Of a stretch of 64,000 nucleotides of DNA, positions 37,045-49,824 are shown piece after piece. Below the pieces are notes generated by a model. The model was not told the origin of the DNA and did no database searches. It saw only the letters and a list, made by a program, of their open reading frames with translations. The stretch is from Calliopsis andreniformis (taxonomy: Eukaryota; Arthropoda; Insecta; Hymenoptera; Andrenidae). Both the position numbers and the translations under genes were made by a program. The DNA is taken from positions 1,364,001 through 1,428,000 of the forward strand of contig NW_027480505.1 of the NCBI RefSeq assembly GCF_051401765.1. Direction: 5' to 3'. Every line of letters begins with the position of its first letter. The stretch's first letter is position 1.

Positions 37045-38538
37045 TGCTTCGGGCATTGACTTCTAAGGCCCTAACTATTCAATCTGCTGAGGCAACGCCC
37101 TAGTGCGTAGCCTAGGTTGCCTGGAAAGTAGAAATGACCATAACTTTCATACTGGTTGCAATTACTCGTTTTATATGATGGAAAAACTGTTGTATTTATA
37201 TTGAATTTTATGCTTCTGGCGTTCACTTCCTAGGCCCTAACTATTCGATCTGGTGGAACAACGCCCTAGGGTGAAGCCTAGGTTGCCCGGAACGTAGAAA
37301 TGACCATAACTTTTACACTGGTAGCAATTATTCGTTTTATACAATGGAAAAACTGTTCTATTTATTTTGTATTTTATGCTTCGGGCGTTAACTTCTAAGG
37401 CCCTAACTGTTTTATCTGGTGGAGCATCGCCCTAGAGTGAAGTCTAGGTTGCCCGGAACGTAGAAGTGACCATAACTCTCACACTGGTTACCATTATTCG
37501 TTTTATACGATGGAAAAGCTGTTGTATTTATATCGTATTTTATGCTTCTGGCATTGAATTCTAAGTCCCTAGCTATTCCATCTGGTGGAGCAACACCCTA
37601 GCGTGAAGCCTAGGTTGCCCGGAACGTAGAAATGACCATTACTTTCACACTGTTTGCAATTATTCATTTTATACGATGGAAAAGCTGTTGTATTTATATT
37701 GTAATTTATGCTTCTGGCGTTGACTTCTTAGGCCCTAACTATTTGATCTGGTGGAGCACCGCCCTAGAGTGAAGCCTAGGTTGACCGGAACGTAGAAATG
37801 ACATTAACTTTCACACTGGTTACCATTATTCGTTTTATATGATGGAAAAGCTGTTGTATTTATATCGTATTTTATGCTTCTGGCATTGACTTTGAAGGCC
37901 GTAGGTATTAGATGTGGTGGAGCAACGCCCTAGAGTGTCGCATGGGTTGCCCGCAACGTAGAAATGACCATTACTTTCACAATGTTTGCAAATATTCATT
38001 TTATACGATGGAAAAACTGTTGTACTTATATTGTATTTTATTCTTCGCGCGTTGACTTCTAAGGACCTAACTATTCGATCTGGTGGAGCAACGCCCTAGA
38101 GTGAAGCCTAGGTTGCCCGGGAAGTAGAAATGACCATAACTTTCACACTGGTTGCTATTATTCGTTTTATACGATGGAAAAGCTGTTATATTTATATTGC
38201 ATTTTATGCTTCTGGCATTGAGTTCTCAGTCCCTAGTAATTCCATCTGGTGCAGCAACACCCTAGAGTGAAGCCTAGGTTTCCCGGAACGTAGAAGTGAC
38301 CATTACTTCCACACTGTTTGCAAATATACATTATATACGATGGAATAGCTGTTGTACTTATATTGTAATTTATGCTTCTGGCGTTCACTTCTTAGGCCCT
38401 AACTATTCGATCTGGTGGAACAACGCCCTAGGGTGAAGCCTAGGTTGCCCGGAACGTAGAAATGACCATAACTTTCACACTGGTAGCAATTATTCGTTTT
38501 ATACAATGGAAAAACAGTTATATTTATATTGTATCTTA
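37045..38538. repeat. Main HOR, mixed segment 5b (HOR and R-type monomers)
   Basis: Nine monomers whose order breaks the HOR. They are an m11-like monomer (37045, GCTGAGGCAACG), m1-like (37211), m2-like (37377, GTTAACTTCTAAGG, lacking the TATAAGTG variant), m4 (37543), then a CTATTTGATC/GAGCACCGCC monomer (37709), GGCATTGACTTTGAAGG (37875), TTCTTCGCGCG (38041), GGCATTGAGTTCTCAG (38207) and an m1/m5 hybrid (38373). The part from about 37543 to 38372 is repeated 1826 bp downstream. Confidence 0.85.
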
Positions 38539-39534
38539 TGCTTCTGGCGTTGACATCTTAGGCCCTAACAATTCGATCTGGTGGAGCAACGCCCTAGAGT
38601 GAAGCCTAGGTTGCCTGGAACGTACAAATGACCATCACTTTCACACGGGTTGCAATTATTCCTGTTATAGGATGGAAAGACTGTTGTATTTTTATTGTAT
38701 TTTATGCTTCAGGCGTTGACTTCTGAGGCCGCAGCTATTCGATGTGGTGGAAGAACGCCATAGAGTGAAGCCTAGGTTGCCCGGAACGTAGAAATGACCA
38801 GAACTTTCATACTGGTTGCAATCATTCGTTTTATAGGATGGAAGAACTGTTGTATTTATATTGTATTTTATGCTGCTGGCGTTCACTTCTTAGGCCCTAA
38901 CTATTCGATCTGGTGGAACAACGCCCTGGGGTGAAGCCTAGGTTGCCCGGAACGTAGAAATGACCATAACTTTCACACTGGTTGCTATTATTCGTTTTAT
39001 ACGATGGAAAAACTGTTCTTTTTGTTCTGTATTTTATGCTTCGGGCGTTGACTTCTAAGGCCCTAACTGTTTGATCTTGTGGAGCAACGCCATTGTGTGA
39101 AGCCTAGGTTGCCCGGACCGTAGAAATGATCATTACTTTCGCACTGGCTGCAATTAGTCATGCTATACGATGGAAAAACTATTGCATTTTTATTGTATTT
39201 TATGCTTCTGGCGTTGACTTCTATGGCCCTACCTATTCGATCTGGTGGACCAACGCCCTAGAGTGCAGCCTAGGAAGGCCGGATCCTCGAAATGGCCATA
39301 ACTTTCACACTGAATGCTATTATTCGTTTTATGCGATGGAAAAACTGTTATATTTATGTTGTATATTATGCTTCTGGCGTTGCCTTCTAAGGCACTAACT
39401 ATTCGATCTGGTGGAGCAACACCCTAGCGTGAAGCCTAGGTTGCCCGGAACGTAGAAATGACCATTACTTTCACACTGTTTGCAATTATTCATTTTATAC
39501 GATGGAAAAGCTGTTGTATTTATATTGTAATTTA
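38539..39534. repeat. Main HOR, shortened unit 6 (m6-m10 plus m11/m4 hybrid)
   Basis: m6-m10 are intact in haplotype I, with m10 showing CTAGGAAGGCCGG. The last monomer (39369) begins as the m11 variant (GGCACTAACTATTCG) and switches to m4 (CAACACCCTAGCGTG, CACTGTTTGC). From this switch the sequence continues as a copy of 37543-38372. Confidence 0.9.
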
Positions 39535-40198
39535 TGCTTCTGGCGTTGACTTCTTAGGCCCTAACTATTTGATCTGGTGGAGCACCGCCCTAGAGTGAAG
39601 CCTAGGTTGACCGGAACGTAGAAATGACATTAACTTTCACACTGGTTACCATTATTCGTTTTATATGATGGAAAAGCTGTTGTATTTATATCGTATTTTA
39701 TGCTTCTGGCATTGACTTTGAAGGCCTTAGGTATTAGATGTGGTGGAGCAACGCCCTAGAGTGTCGCATGGGTTGCCCGCAACGTAGAAATGACCATTAC
39801 TTTCACAATGTTTGCAAATATTCATTTTATACGATGGAAAAACTGTTGTACTTATATTGTATTTTATTCTTCGGGCGTTGACTTCTAAGGACCTAACTAT
39901 TCGATCTGGTGGAGCAACGCCCTAGAGTGAAGCCTAGGTTGCCCGGGAAGTAGAAATGACCATAACTTTCACACTGGTTGCTATTATTCGTTTTATACGA
40001 TGGAAAAGCTGTTATATTTATATTGCATTTTATGCTTCTGGCATTGAGTTCTCAGTCCCTAGTAATTCCATCTGGTGCAGCAACACCCTAGAGTGAAGCC
40101 TAGGTTTCCCGGAACGTAGAAGTGACCATTACTTCCACACTGTTTGCAAATATACATTATATACGATGGAATAGCTGTTGTACTTATATTGTAATTTA
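39535..40198. repeat. Copy of 37709-38372 at one HOR period (1826 bp)
   Basis: Four monomers repeat 37709-38372 exactly 1826 bp later, including GGCATTGACTTTGAAGG, GAGTGTCGCATGGG, TTCTTCGGGCG (the earlier copy has TTCTTCGCGCG) and GATGGAATAGCTG. The 1826-bp spacing equals the HOR period although these monomers are not HOR types, so an 11-monomer exchange copied them along. Confidence 0.9.
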
Positions 40199-41559
40199 TG
40201 CTTCTGGCGTTGACTTCTTAGGCCCTAACTATTTGATCTGGTGGAGCACCGCCCTAGTGTGAAGCCTAGGTTGCCCGGAACGTAGAACATACCATTACCT
40301 TCACACTGGTTGCAATTATTCCAGTTATACGATGGAAAAACTGTTGCACCTTTACTGTATTTTAGCTTCTGGCGTTGACTTCATAGGTCCTAACTGTTCG
40401 ATCTGGTGGAGCAACGTCCTAGAGTGAAGCCTATGTTGACCGGAACGTAGAAATGACCATAACTTTCACACTGGTTACCATTATTCGTTTTATACGATGG
40501 AAAAGCTGTTGTATTTATATCGTATTTTATGCTTCTGGCGTTGACTTCTTAGGCCCTAACTATTCCATCTGGTGGAACAACGCCCTAGGCTGATGCCTAG
40601 GTTGCCCGGAACGCAGAAATGACCAGTACTTTCACACTGGTTGCAGATAATCGTTTTATACAATGGAAAAACTGTTCTATGTATTTTGCATTTTATGCTT
40701 CGGGCGTTGACTTCTAAGGCCCTAACTATTCGATCTGGTGGAGCAACGCCCTAGAGTGAAGCCTAGGTTGCCCGGAACGTAGATATGTCCATAACCATCA
40801 CACAGGTTGCAATTATTCGATTTATACGAACGAAAGACTGTTGTATTTATTTTGTAGTTTATGCTTTTGGCGTTGACTTCTAAGGCCCTAACTATTCCAT
40901 CTGGTGGAACGACGCCCCAGGGTGAAGCCTAGGTTGCCCGGAACGTAGAAATGACCAGTACTTTCACACTGGTTGCAGTTATTCGTTTTATACAATGGAA
41001 AGACTGTTCTATTTATTTTGCATTTTATGCTTCGGGCGTTGACTTCTAAGGCCCTAGCTATTCCATCTGGTGGAGCAACACCCTAGCGTGAAGCCTAGGT
41101 TTCCCGGAACGTAGAAGTGACCATTACTTCCACACTCTTTGCAAATATACATTATATACGATGGAAAAGCTGTTGTACTTATATTGTAATTTATGCTTCT
41201 GGCGTTGACTTCTTAGGCCCTAACTATTTGATCTGGTGGAGCACCGCCCTAGAGTGAAGCCTAGGTTGCCCGGAACGTAGAACATACCATTACCTTCACA
41301 CTGGTTGCAATTATTCGTGTTATACGATGGAAAAACTGTTGCACCTTTATTGTATTTTAGCTTCTGGCGTTGACTTCATAGGCCCTAACTATTCGATCTG
41401 GTGGATCAACGTCCTAGAGTGAAGCCTAGGTTGACCGGAACGTAGAAATGACCAGTACTTTCACACTGGTTGCAGTTATTCGTTTTATACAATGGAAAAA
41501 CTGTTCTATTTATTTTGCATTTTATGCTTCGGGCGTTGACTTCCAGGGCTCTAGCTATT
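40199..41559. repeat. R-type monomers interrupting the main HOR
   Basis: This segment has R cassettes starting (CCATC) at 40068 and 41063, 995 bp apart, and another at 41560. Copies near 40361 and 41355 share the 1-bp loss TATTTTAGCTTCTGG that also marks the copy at 27411. A monomer near 40783 carries GATATGTCCATAACCATCAC, as in arm block A3. No HOR m6-m10 run is present here. Confidence 0.8.
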
Positions 41560-43674
41560 CCATCTGGTGGAGCAACACTCTAGCGTGAAGCCTAGGTTGC
41601 CCGGAACGTAGAAATGACAATTACTTCCACACTGTTTGCAAATATACATTATATACGATGGAAAAGCTGTTGTACTTATATTGTAATTTATGCTTCTGGC
41701 GTTGACTTTTTAGGCCGTAACTATTTGATCTGGTGGAGCACTGCCCTAGAGTGAAGCCTAGGTTGCCCGGAACGTAGAACATACCATTACCTAAACACTG
41801 GTTGCAATTATTCCTGTTATACGATGGAAAAACTGTTGCACCTTTATTGTATTTTATGCTTCTGGCGTTGACTTCATAGGCCCTAACTATTCGATCTGGT
41901 GGAGCAACGTCCTAGAGTGAAGCCTAGGTTGAGCGGAACGCAGAAATGACCATAACTTTCACACTGGTTACCATTATTCGTTTTATACGATGGAAAAGCT
42001 GTTGTATTTATATCGTATTTTATGCTTCTGGCGTTGACTTCTTAGGCCCTAACTATTCCATCTGGTGGAACAACGCCCTGTGGTGAAGCCTAGGTTGCCC
42101 GGAACGCAGAAATGACCAGTACTTTCACACTGGTTGCAGTTAATCGTTTTATACAATGGAAAAGCTGTTCTATGTATTTTGCATATTATGCTTCGGGCGT
42201 TGACTTCTAAGGCCCTACCTATTCGATCTGGTGGAGCAACGCCCTAGAGTGAAGCCTAGGTTGCCCGGGAAGTAGAAATGACCATAACTTTCACACTGGT
42301 TGCTATTATTCGTTTTATACGATGGAAAAGCTGTTGTATTTATATCGTATTTTATGCTTCTGGCGTTGACTTCTATGGCCCTAGCTATTCGATCTAGTGG
42401 AGCAACGCCCTAGAGTGAAGCCTAGGTTGCCTGGAACGTAGAAATGACCATCACTTTCAAACTGATTGCAATTAATCCTGTTATACGATGGAAAAACTAT
42501 TGTATTTTTATTGCATTTTATGCTTCGTGCGTTGGCTTCTAAGGCCCTAACTATTCAATCTGTTGGAGCAACGCCCTAGAGTGAAGCCTAGGTTGCTCGG
42601 AATGTAGAAATGACCATAACTTTCACACTGGCTGCAATTATTCGTTTTATACGATGGAAAAGCTGTTGTATTTATATCGTATTTTATGCTTCTGGCGGTG
42701 ACTTCTAAGGACCTAACTATTCGATCTGGTGGAGCAACGCCCTAGAGTGAAGCCTAGGTTGCTCGGAATGTAGAAATAACCATAACTTTCACACTGGTTG
42801 CAATTATTCGTATTTTACAATGGAAAAGCTGTTGTATTTATATTGTATTTTATGCCTCTGGCGTTGTCTTCTAAGGCCCTAGCTATTCGATCTAGTGGAG
42901 CAACGCCCTAGAGTGAAGTCTAGGTTGCACGGAACGTCGTAATGACCATCACTTTCAAACTGGTTGCAATTAATCCTGTTATACCATGGAAAAGCTGTTG
43001 TATTTATATCGTATTGTATGCTTCTGGCGTTGACATCTAAGGACCTATCTGTTTGATCTGGTGGAGCAACGCCCTAGCGTGAAGCCTAGGTTGCACGGAA
43101 CGTAGAAATGACCATTACCTTCACACTGGTTGCAGTTATTCGTTTTATACAATGGAAAGACTGTTCTATTTATTTTGCATTTTATGCTTCGGGCGTTGAC
43201 TTCTAAGGCCCTACCTATTCCATCTGGTGGAGCAACACCCTAGCGTGAAGCCTAGGTTGCCCGGAACGTAGAAATGACCATTACTTCCACACTGTTTGCA
43301 AATATACATTATATACGATGGAAAAGCTGTTGTACTTATATTGTAATTTATGCTTCTGGCGTTGACTTCTTAGGCCGTAACTATTTGATCTGGTGGAGCA
43401 CCGCCCTAGAGTGAAGCCTAGGTTGCCCGGAACGTAGAACATACCATTACCTTCACACTGGTTGCAATTATTCCTGTAGTACGATGAAAAGACTGTTGTA
43501 TTTTTGTTGTATCTTATGCTCATGGTGTTGACTTCTAAGGCCCTAACTATTCGATCTGGTGGAGCAACGCCCTAGAGTGACGCCTAGGTTGCCCGGAACG
43601 TAGAAATGACCATTACTTTCACAATGTTAGCAACTACTCATTTTATACGATGGAATAACTGTTGTATTTATATT
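41560..43674. repeat. R block, right copy (paralogue of 27121-29234)
   Basis: Collinear with 27121-29234 at offset 14439-14440. The two copies share rare variants such as GCCCTGTGGTGAAG, AAACTGATTGCAATTAATCC, TATACCATGG and GTAGTACGATGAAAAGAC. Differences are few by eye, for example TTTTTGTTGTATC versus TTTTTATTGTATC at the end of the block. At 43674 this copy continues in GTAATTTATGC, while the left copy enters HOR m1 through GAATTTTATGC. Confidence 0.9.
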
Positions 43675-43682
43675 GTAATTTA

Positions 43683-44844
43683 TGCTTCTGGCGTTGACTT
43701 CTTAGGCCCTAACTATTTGATCTGGTGGAGCACCGCCCTAGAGTGAAACAAAGGTTATCCGGAACGTAGGAATGACCATAACTTTACCACTGGTAGTAAT
43801 TATTCGTTTTATGCAATGGAAAAACAGTTATATTTATATTGTATCTTATGCTTCTGGCGTTGACATCTTAGGCCCCAACAATTCGATCTGGTGGAGCAAC
43901 GCCCTAGAGTGAAGCCTAGGTTGCCTGGAACGTACAAATGACCATCACTTTCACACGGGTTGCAATTATTCCTGTTATGGGATGGAAAGACTGTTGTATT
44001 TTTATTGTATTTTATGCTTCAGGCGTTGACTTCTGAGGCCGCAGCTATTCGATGTGGTGGAAGATCGCCATAGAGTGAAGCCTAGGTTGCCCGGAACGTA
44101 GAAATGACCAGAACTTTCATACTGATTGCAATCATTCGTTTTATAGGATGGAAGAACTGTTGTATTTATATTGTACTTTATGCTGCTGGCGTTCACTTCT
44201 TAGGCCATAACTATTCGATCTGGTGGAACAACGCCCTGGGGTGAAGCCTAGGTTGCCCGGAACGTAGAAATGACCATAACTTTCACACTGGTTGCTATTA
44301 TTCGTTTTATACGATGGAAAAACTGTTCTTTTTGTTCTGTATTTTATGCTTCGGGCGTTGACTTCTAAGGCCCTAACTGTTTGATCTTGTGGAGCAACGC
44401 CATTGTGTGAAGCCTATGTTGCCCGGAACGTAGAAATGATCATTACTTTCGCACTGGTTGCAATTAGTCATGCTATACGATGGAAAAACTATTGCATTTT
44501 TATTGTATTTTATGCTTCTGGCGTTGACTTCTATGGCCCTACCTATTCGATCTGGTGGAGCAACGCCCTAGAGTGCAGCCTAGGTAGCCCGGATCCTCGA
44601 AATGGCCATAACTTTCACACTGAATGCTATTATTCGTTTTATGCGATGGAAAAACTGTTATATTTATGTTGTATATTATGCTTCTGGCGTTGCCTTCTAA
44701 GGCCCTAACTATTCAATCTGCTGGAGCAACGCCCTAGTGTGTAGCCTAGGTTGCCTGGAAAGTAGAAATGACCATAACTTTCATACTGGTTGCAATTACT
44801 CGTTTTATATGATGGAAAAACTGTTGTATTTATATTGAATTTTA
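43683..44844. repeat. Main HOR resumes: R/m5 hybrid and six-monomer unit 7 (m6-m11)
   Basis: The monomer at 43683 starts R-like (CTATTTGATC, GAGCACCGCC), passes through GTGAAACAAAGGTTATCCGG, and ends as the m5 variant with ACTTTACCACTGGTAGTAAT, the tail also seen in the 34057 and 51485 hybrids. m6-m11 of haplotype II follow (GGAAGATCGCC near 44060, GGCCATAACTATTCG in m8) over 996 bp. Confidence 0.9.
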
Positions 44845-46670
44845 TGCTTCTGGCGTTCACTTCTTAGGCCCTAACTATTCGATCTGGTGGAACAACGCCC
44901 TAGGGTGAAGCCTAGGTTGCCCGGAACGTAGAAATGACCATAACTTTTACACTTGTAGCAATTATTCGTTTTATACAATCGAAAAACTGTTCTATTTATT
45001 TTGTATTTTATGCTTCGGGCGTTAACATCTAAGGCCCTAACTGTTTGATCTGGTGGAGCAACGCCCTAGAGTGAAGCCTAGGTTGCCCGGAACGTATAAG
45101 TGACCATAACTTTCACACTGGTTACCATTATTCGTTTTATGCGATGGAAAAGCTGTTGTATTTATATCGTATTTTATGCTTCTGGCGTTGACTTCTTAGG
45201 CCCTAACTATTCCATCTGGTGGAACAACGCCCTAGGGTGAAGCCTAGGTCGCCCGGGAAGTAGAAATGACCATAACTTTCACACTGGTTGCTATTATTCG
45301 GTTTATACGATGGAAAAACTGTTAGATTTATATTGCATATTATGCTTCTGGCATTGAATTCTAAGTCCCTAGCTATTCCATCTGGTGGAGCAACACCCTA
45401 GCGTGAAGCCTAGGTTGCCCGGAACGTAGAAATGACCATTACTTTCACACTGTTTGCAATTATTCTTTTTATACGATGGAAAAACTGTTGTATTTATATT
45501 GTATTTTATGCTTCTGGCGTTCACTTCATAGGCCCTAACTATTCGATCTGGTGGAACAATGCCCTACGGTGAAGCCTAGGTTGCCCGGAACGTAGAAATG
45601 ACCATAACTTTCACACTGGTAGCAATTATTCGTTTTATACAATGGAAAAACAGTTATATTTATATTGTATCTTATGCTTCTGGCGTTGACATCTTAGGCC
45701 CTAACAATTCGATCTGGTGGAGCAACGCCCTAGAGTGAAGCCTAGGTTGCCTGGAACGTACAAATGACCATCACTTTCACACGGGTTGCAATTATTCCTG
45801 TTATAGGATGGAAAGACTGTTGTATTTTTATTGTATTTTATGCTTCAGGCGTTGACTTCTGAGGCCGCAGCTATTCGATGTGGTGGAAGAACGCCATAGA
45901 GTGAAGCCTAGGTTGCCCGGAACGTAGAAATGACCAGAACTTTCATACTGGTTGCAATCATTCGTTTTATAGGATGGAAGAACTGTTGTATTCATATTGC
46001 ATTTTATGCTGCTGGCGTTCACTTCTTAGGCCCTAACTATTCGATCTGGTGGAACAACGCCCTGGGGTGAAGCCTAGGTTGCCCGGAACGTAGAAATGAC
46101 CATAACTTTCACACTGGTTGCTATTATTCGTTTTATACGATGGAAAAACTGTTCTTTTTGTCCTGTATTTTATGCTTCGGGCGTTGACTTCTAAGGCCCT
46201 AACTGTTTGATCTTGTGGAGCAACGCCATTGTGTGAAGCCTATGTTGCCCGGAACGTAGAAATGATCATTACTTTCGCACTGGTTGCAATTAGTCATGCT
46301 ATACGATGGAAAAACTATTGCATTTTTATTGTATTTTATGCTTCTGGCGTTGACTTCTATGGCCCTACCTATTCGATCTGGTGGAGCAACGCCCTAGAGT
46401 GCAGCCTAGGTAGCCCGGATCCTCGAAATGGCCATAACTTTCACACTGAATGCTATTATTCGTTTTATGCGATGGAAAAACTGTTATATTTATGTTGTAT
46501 ATTATGCTTCTGGCGTTGCCTTCTAAGGCCCTAACTATTCAATCTGCTGGAGCAACGCCCTAGTGTGTAGCCTAGGTTGCCTGGAAAGTAGAAATGACCA
46601 TAACTTTCATACTGGTTGCAATTACTCGTTTTATATGATGGAAAAACTGTTGTATTTATATTGAATTTTA
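44845..46670. repeat. Main HOR, unit 8 (complete 11-mer)
   Basis: m1-m11 in order over exactly 1826 bp. m6-m8 are haplotype I. m7 ends with TTCATATTGCATTTTA and m8 contains TTTTTGTCCTG, both private to this unit. m4 has ATTCTTTTTATACG, as in units 1 and 2. Confidence 0.95.
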
Positions 46671-48496
46671 TGCTTCTGGCGTTCACTTCTTAGGCCCTAA
46701 CTATTCGATCTGGTGGAACAACGCCCTAGGGTGAAGCCTAGGTTGCCCGGAACGTAGAAATGACCATAACTTTTACACTTGTAGCAATTATTCGTTTTAT
46801 ACAATCGAAAAACTGTTCTATTTATTTTGTATTTTATGCTTCGGGCGTTAACATCTAAGGCCCTAACTGTTTGATCTGGTGGAGCAACGCCCTAGAGTGA
46901 AGCCTAGGTTGCCCGGAACGTATAAGTGACCATAACTTCCACACTGGTTACCATTATTCGTTTTATGCGATGGAAAAGCTGTTGTATTTATATCGTATTT
47001 TATGCTTCTGGCGTTGACTTCTTAGGCCCTAACTATTCCATCTGGTGGAACAACGCCCTAGGGTGAAGCCTAGGTCGCCCGGGAAGTAGAAATGACCATA
47101 ACTTTCACACTGGTTGCTATTATTCGGTTTATACGATGGAAAAACTGTTAGATTTATATTGCATATTATGTTTCTGGCATTGAATTCTAAGTCCCTAGCT
47201 ATTCCATCTGGTGGAGCAACACCCTAGCGTGAAGCCTAGGTTGCCCGGAACGTAGAAATGACCATTACTTTCACACTGTTTGCAATTATTCATTTTATAC
47301 GATGGAAAAACTGTTGTATTTATATTGTATTTTATGCTTCTGGCGTTCACTTCATAGGCCCTAACTATTCGATCTGGTGGAACAATGCCCTACGGTGAAG
47401 CCTAGGTTGCCCGGAACGTAGAAATGACCATAACTTTCACACTGGTAGCAATTATTCGTTTTATACAATGGAAAAACAGTTATATTTATATTGTATCTTA
47501 TGCTTCTGGCGTTGACATCTTAGGCCCCAACAATTCGATCTGGTGGAGCAACGCCCTAGAGTGAAGCCTAGGTTGCCTGGAACGTACAAATGACCATCAC
47601 TTTCACACGGGTTGCAATTATTCCTGTTATGGGATGGAAAGACTGTTGTATTTTTATTGTATTTTATGCTTCAGGCGTTGACTTCTGAGGCCGCAGCTAT
47701 TCGATGTGGTGGAAGATCGCCATAGAGTGAAGCCTAGGTTGCCCGGAACGTAGAAATGACCAGAACTTTCATACTGGTTGCAATCATTCGTTTTATAGGA
47801 TGGAAGAACTGTTGTATTTATATTGTACTTTATGCTGCTGGCGTTCACTTCTTAGGCCATAACTATTCGATCTGGTGGAACAACGCCCTGGGGTGAAGCC
47901 TAGGTTGCCCGGAACGTAGAAATGACCATAACTTTCACACTGGTTGCTATTATTCGTTTTATACGATGGAAAAACTGTTCTTTTTGTTCTGTATTTTATG
48001 CTTCGGGCGTTGACTTCTAAGGCCCTAACTGTTTGATCTTGTGGAGCAACGCCATTGTGTGAAGCCTATGTTGCCCGGAACGTAGAAATGATCATTACTT
48101 TCGCACTGGTTGCAATTAGTCATGCTATACGATGGAAAAACTATTGCATTTTTATTGTATTTTATGCTTCTGGCGTTGACTTCTATGGCCCTACCTATTC
48201 GATCTGGTGGAGCAACGCCCTAGAGTGCAGCCTAGGTAGCCCGGATCCTCGAAATGGCCATAACTTTCACACTGAATGCTATTATTCGTTTTATGCGATG
48301 GAAAAACTGTTATATTTATGTTGTATATTATGCTTCTGGCGTTGCCTTCTAAGGCCCTAACTATTCAATCTGCTGGAGCAACGCCCTAGTGTGTAGCCTA
48401 GGTTGCCTGGAAAGTAGAAATGACCATAACTTTCATACTGGTTGCAATTACTCGTTTTATATGATGGAAAAACTGTTGTATTTATATTGAATTTTA
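46671..48496. repeat. Main HOR, unit 9 (complete 11-mer, haplotype II m6-m8)
   Basis: A complete m1-m11 unit of 1826 bp. It differs from other complete units in having haplotype II over m6-m8 (GGCCCCAACAATTCG, GTTATGGGATGG, GGAAGATCGCC, GGCCATAAC) while m5 upstream is the ordinary form. m3 ends in TATTATGTTTCTGG, a private change at the m3/m4 border. Confidence 0.95.
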
Positions 48497-49824
48497 TGCT
48501 TCTGGCATTGAATTCTAAGTCCCTAGCTATTCCATCTGGTGGAGCAACACCCTAGCGTGAAGCCTAGGTTGCCCGGAACGTAGAAATGACCATTACTTTC
48601 ACACTGTTTGCAATTATTCTTTTTATACGATGGAAAAACTGTTGTATTTATATTGTATTTTATGCTTCTGGCGTTCACTTCATAGGCCCTAACTATTCGA
48701 TCTGGTGGAACAATGCCCTACGGTGAAGCCTAGGTTGCCCGGAACGTAGAAATGACCATAACTTTCACACTGGTAGCAATTATTCGTTTTATACAATGGA
48801 AAAACAGTTATATTTATATTGTATCTTATGCTTCTGGCGTTGACATCTTAGGCCCTAACAATTCGATCTGGTGGAGCAACGCCCTAGAGTGAAGCCTAGG
48901 TTGCCTGGAACGTACAAATGACCATCACTTTCACACGGGTTGCAATTATTCCTGTTATAGGATGGAAAGACTGTTGTATTTTTATTGTATTTTATGCTTC
49001 AGGCGTTGACTTCTGAGGCCGCAGCTATTCGATGTGGTGGAAGAACGCCATAGAGTGAAGCCTAGGTTGCCCGGAACGTAGAAATGACCAGAACTTTCAT
49101 ACTGGTTGCAATCATTCGTTTTATAGGATGGAAGAACTGTTGTATTCATATTGTATTTTATGCTGCTGGCGTTCACTTCTTAGGCCCTAACTATTCGATC
49201 TGGTGGAACAACGCCCTGGGGTGAAGCCTAGGTTGCCCGGAACGTAGAAATGACCATAACTTTCACACTGGTTGCTATTATTCGTTTTATACGATGGAAA
49301 AACTGTTCTTTTTGTTCTGTATTTTATGCTTCGGGCGTTGACTTCTAAGGCCCTAACTGTTTGATCTTGTGGAGCAACGCCATTGTGTGAAGCCTATGTT
49401 GCCCGGAACGTAGAAATGATCATTACTTTCGCACTGGTTGCAATTAGTCATGCTATACGATGGAAAAACTATTGCATTTTTATTGTATTTTATGCTTCTG
49501 GCGTTGACTTCTATGGCCCTACCTATTCGATCTGGTGGAGCAACGCCCTAGAGTGCAGCCTAGGTAGCCCGGATCCTCGAAATGGCCATAACTTTCACAC
49601 TGAATGCTATTATTCGTTTTATGCGATGGAAAAACTGTTATATTTATGTTGTATATTATGCTTCTGGCGTTGCCTTCTAAGGCCCTAACTATTCAATCTG
49701 CTGGAGCAACGCCCTAGTGTGTAGCCTAGGTTGCCTGGAAAGTAGAAATGACCATAACTTTCATACTGGTTGCAATTACTCGTTTTATATGATGGAAAAA
49801 CTGTTGTATTTATATTGAATTTTA
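48497..49824. repeat. Main HOR, eight-monomer unit 10 (m4-m11)
   Basis: 1328 bp, exactly eight monomers. The preceding m11 ends in ATTGAATTTTATGCTTCTGG and passes straight into GGCATTGAATTC of m4, so m1-m3 are missing. The loss is 498 bp, the same size as in unit 3, but the junction lies at the monomer border rather than inside m1/m4, so the two losses arose independently. Confidence 0.93.
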
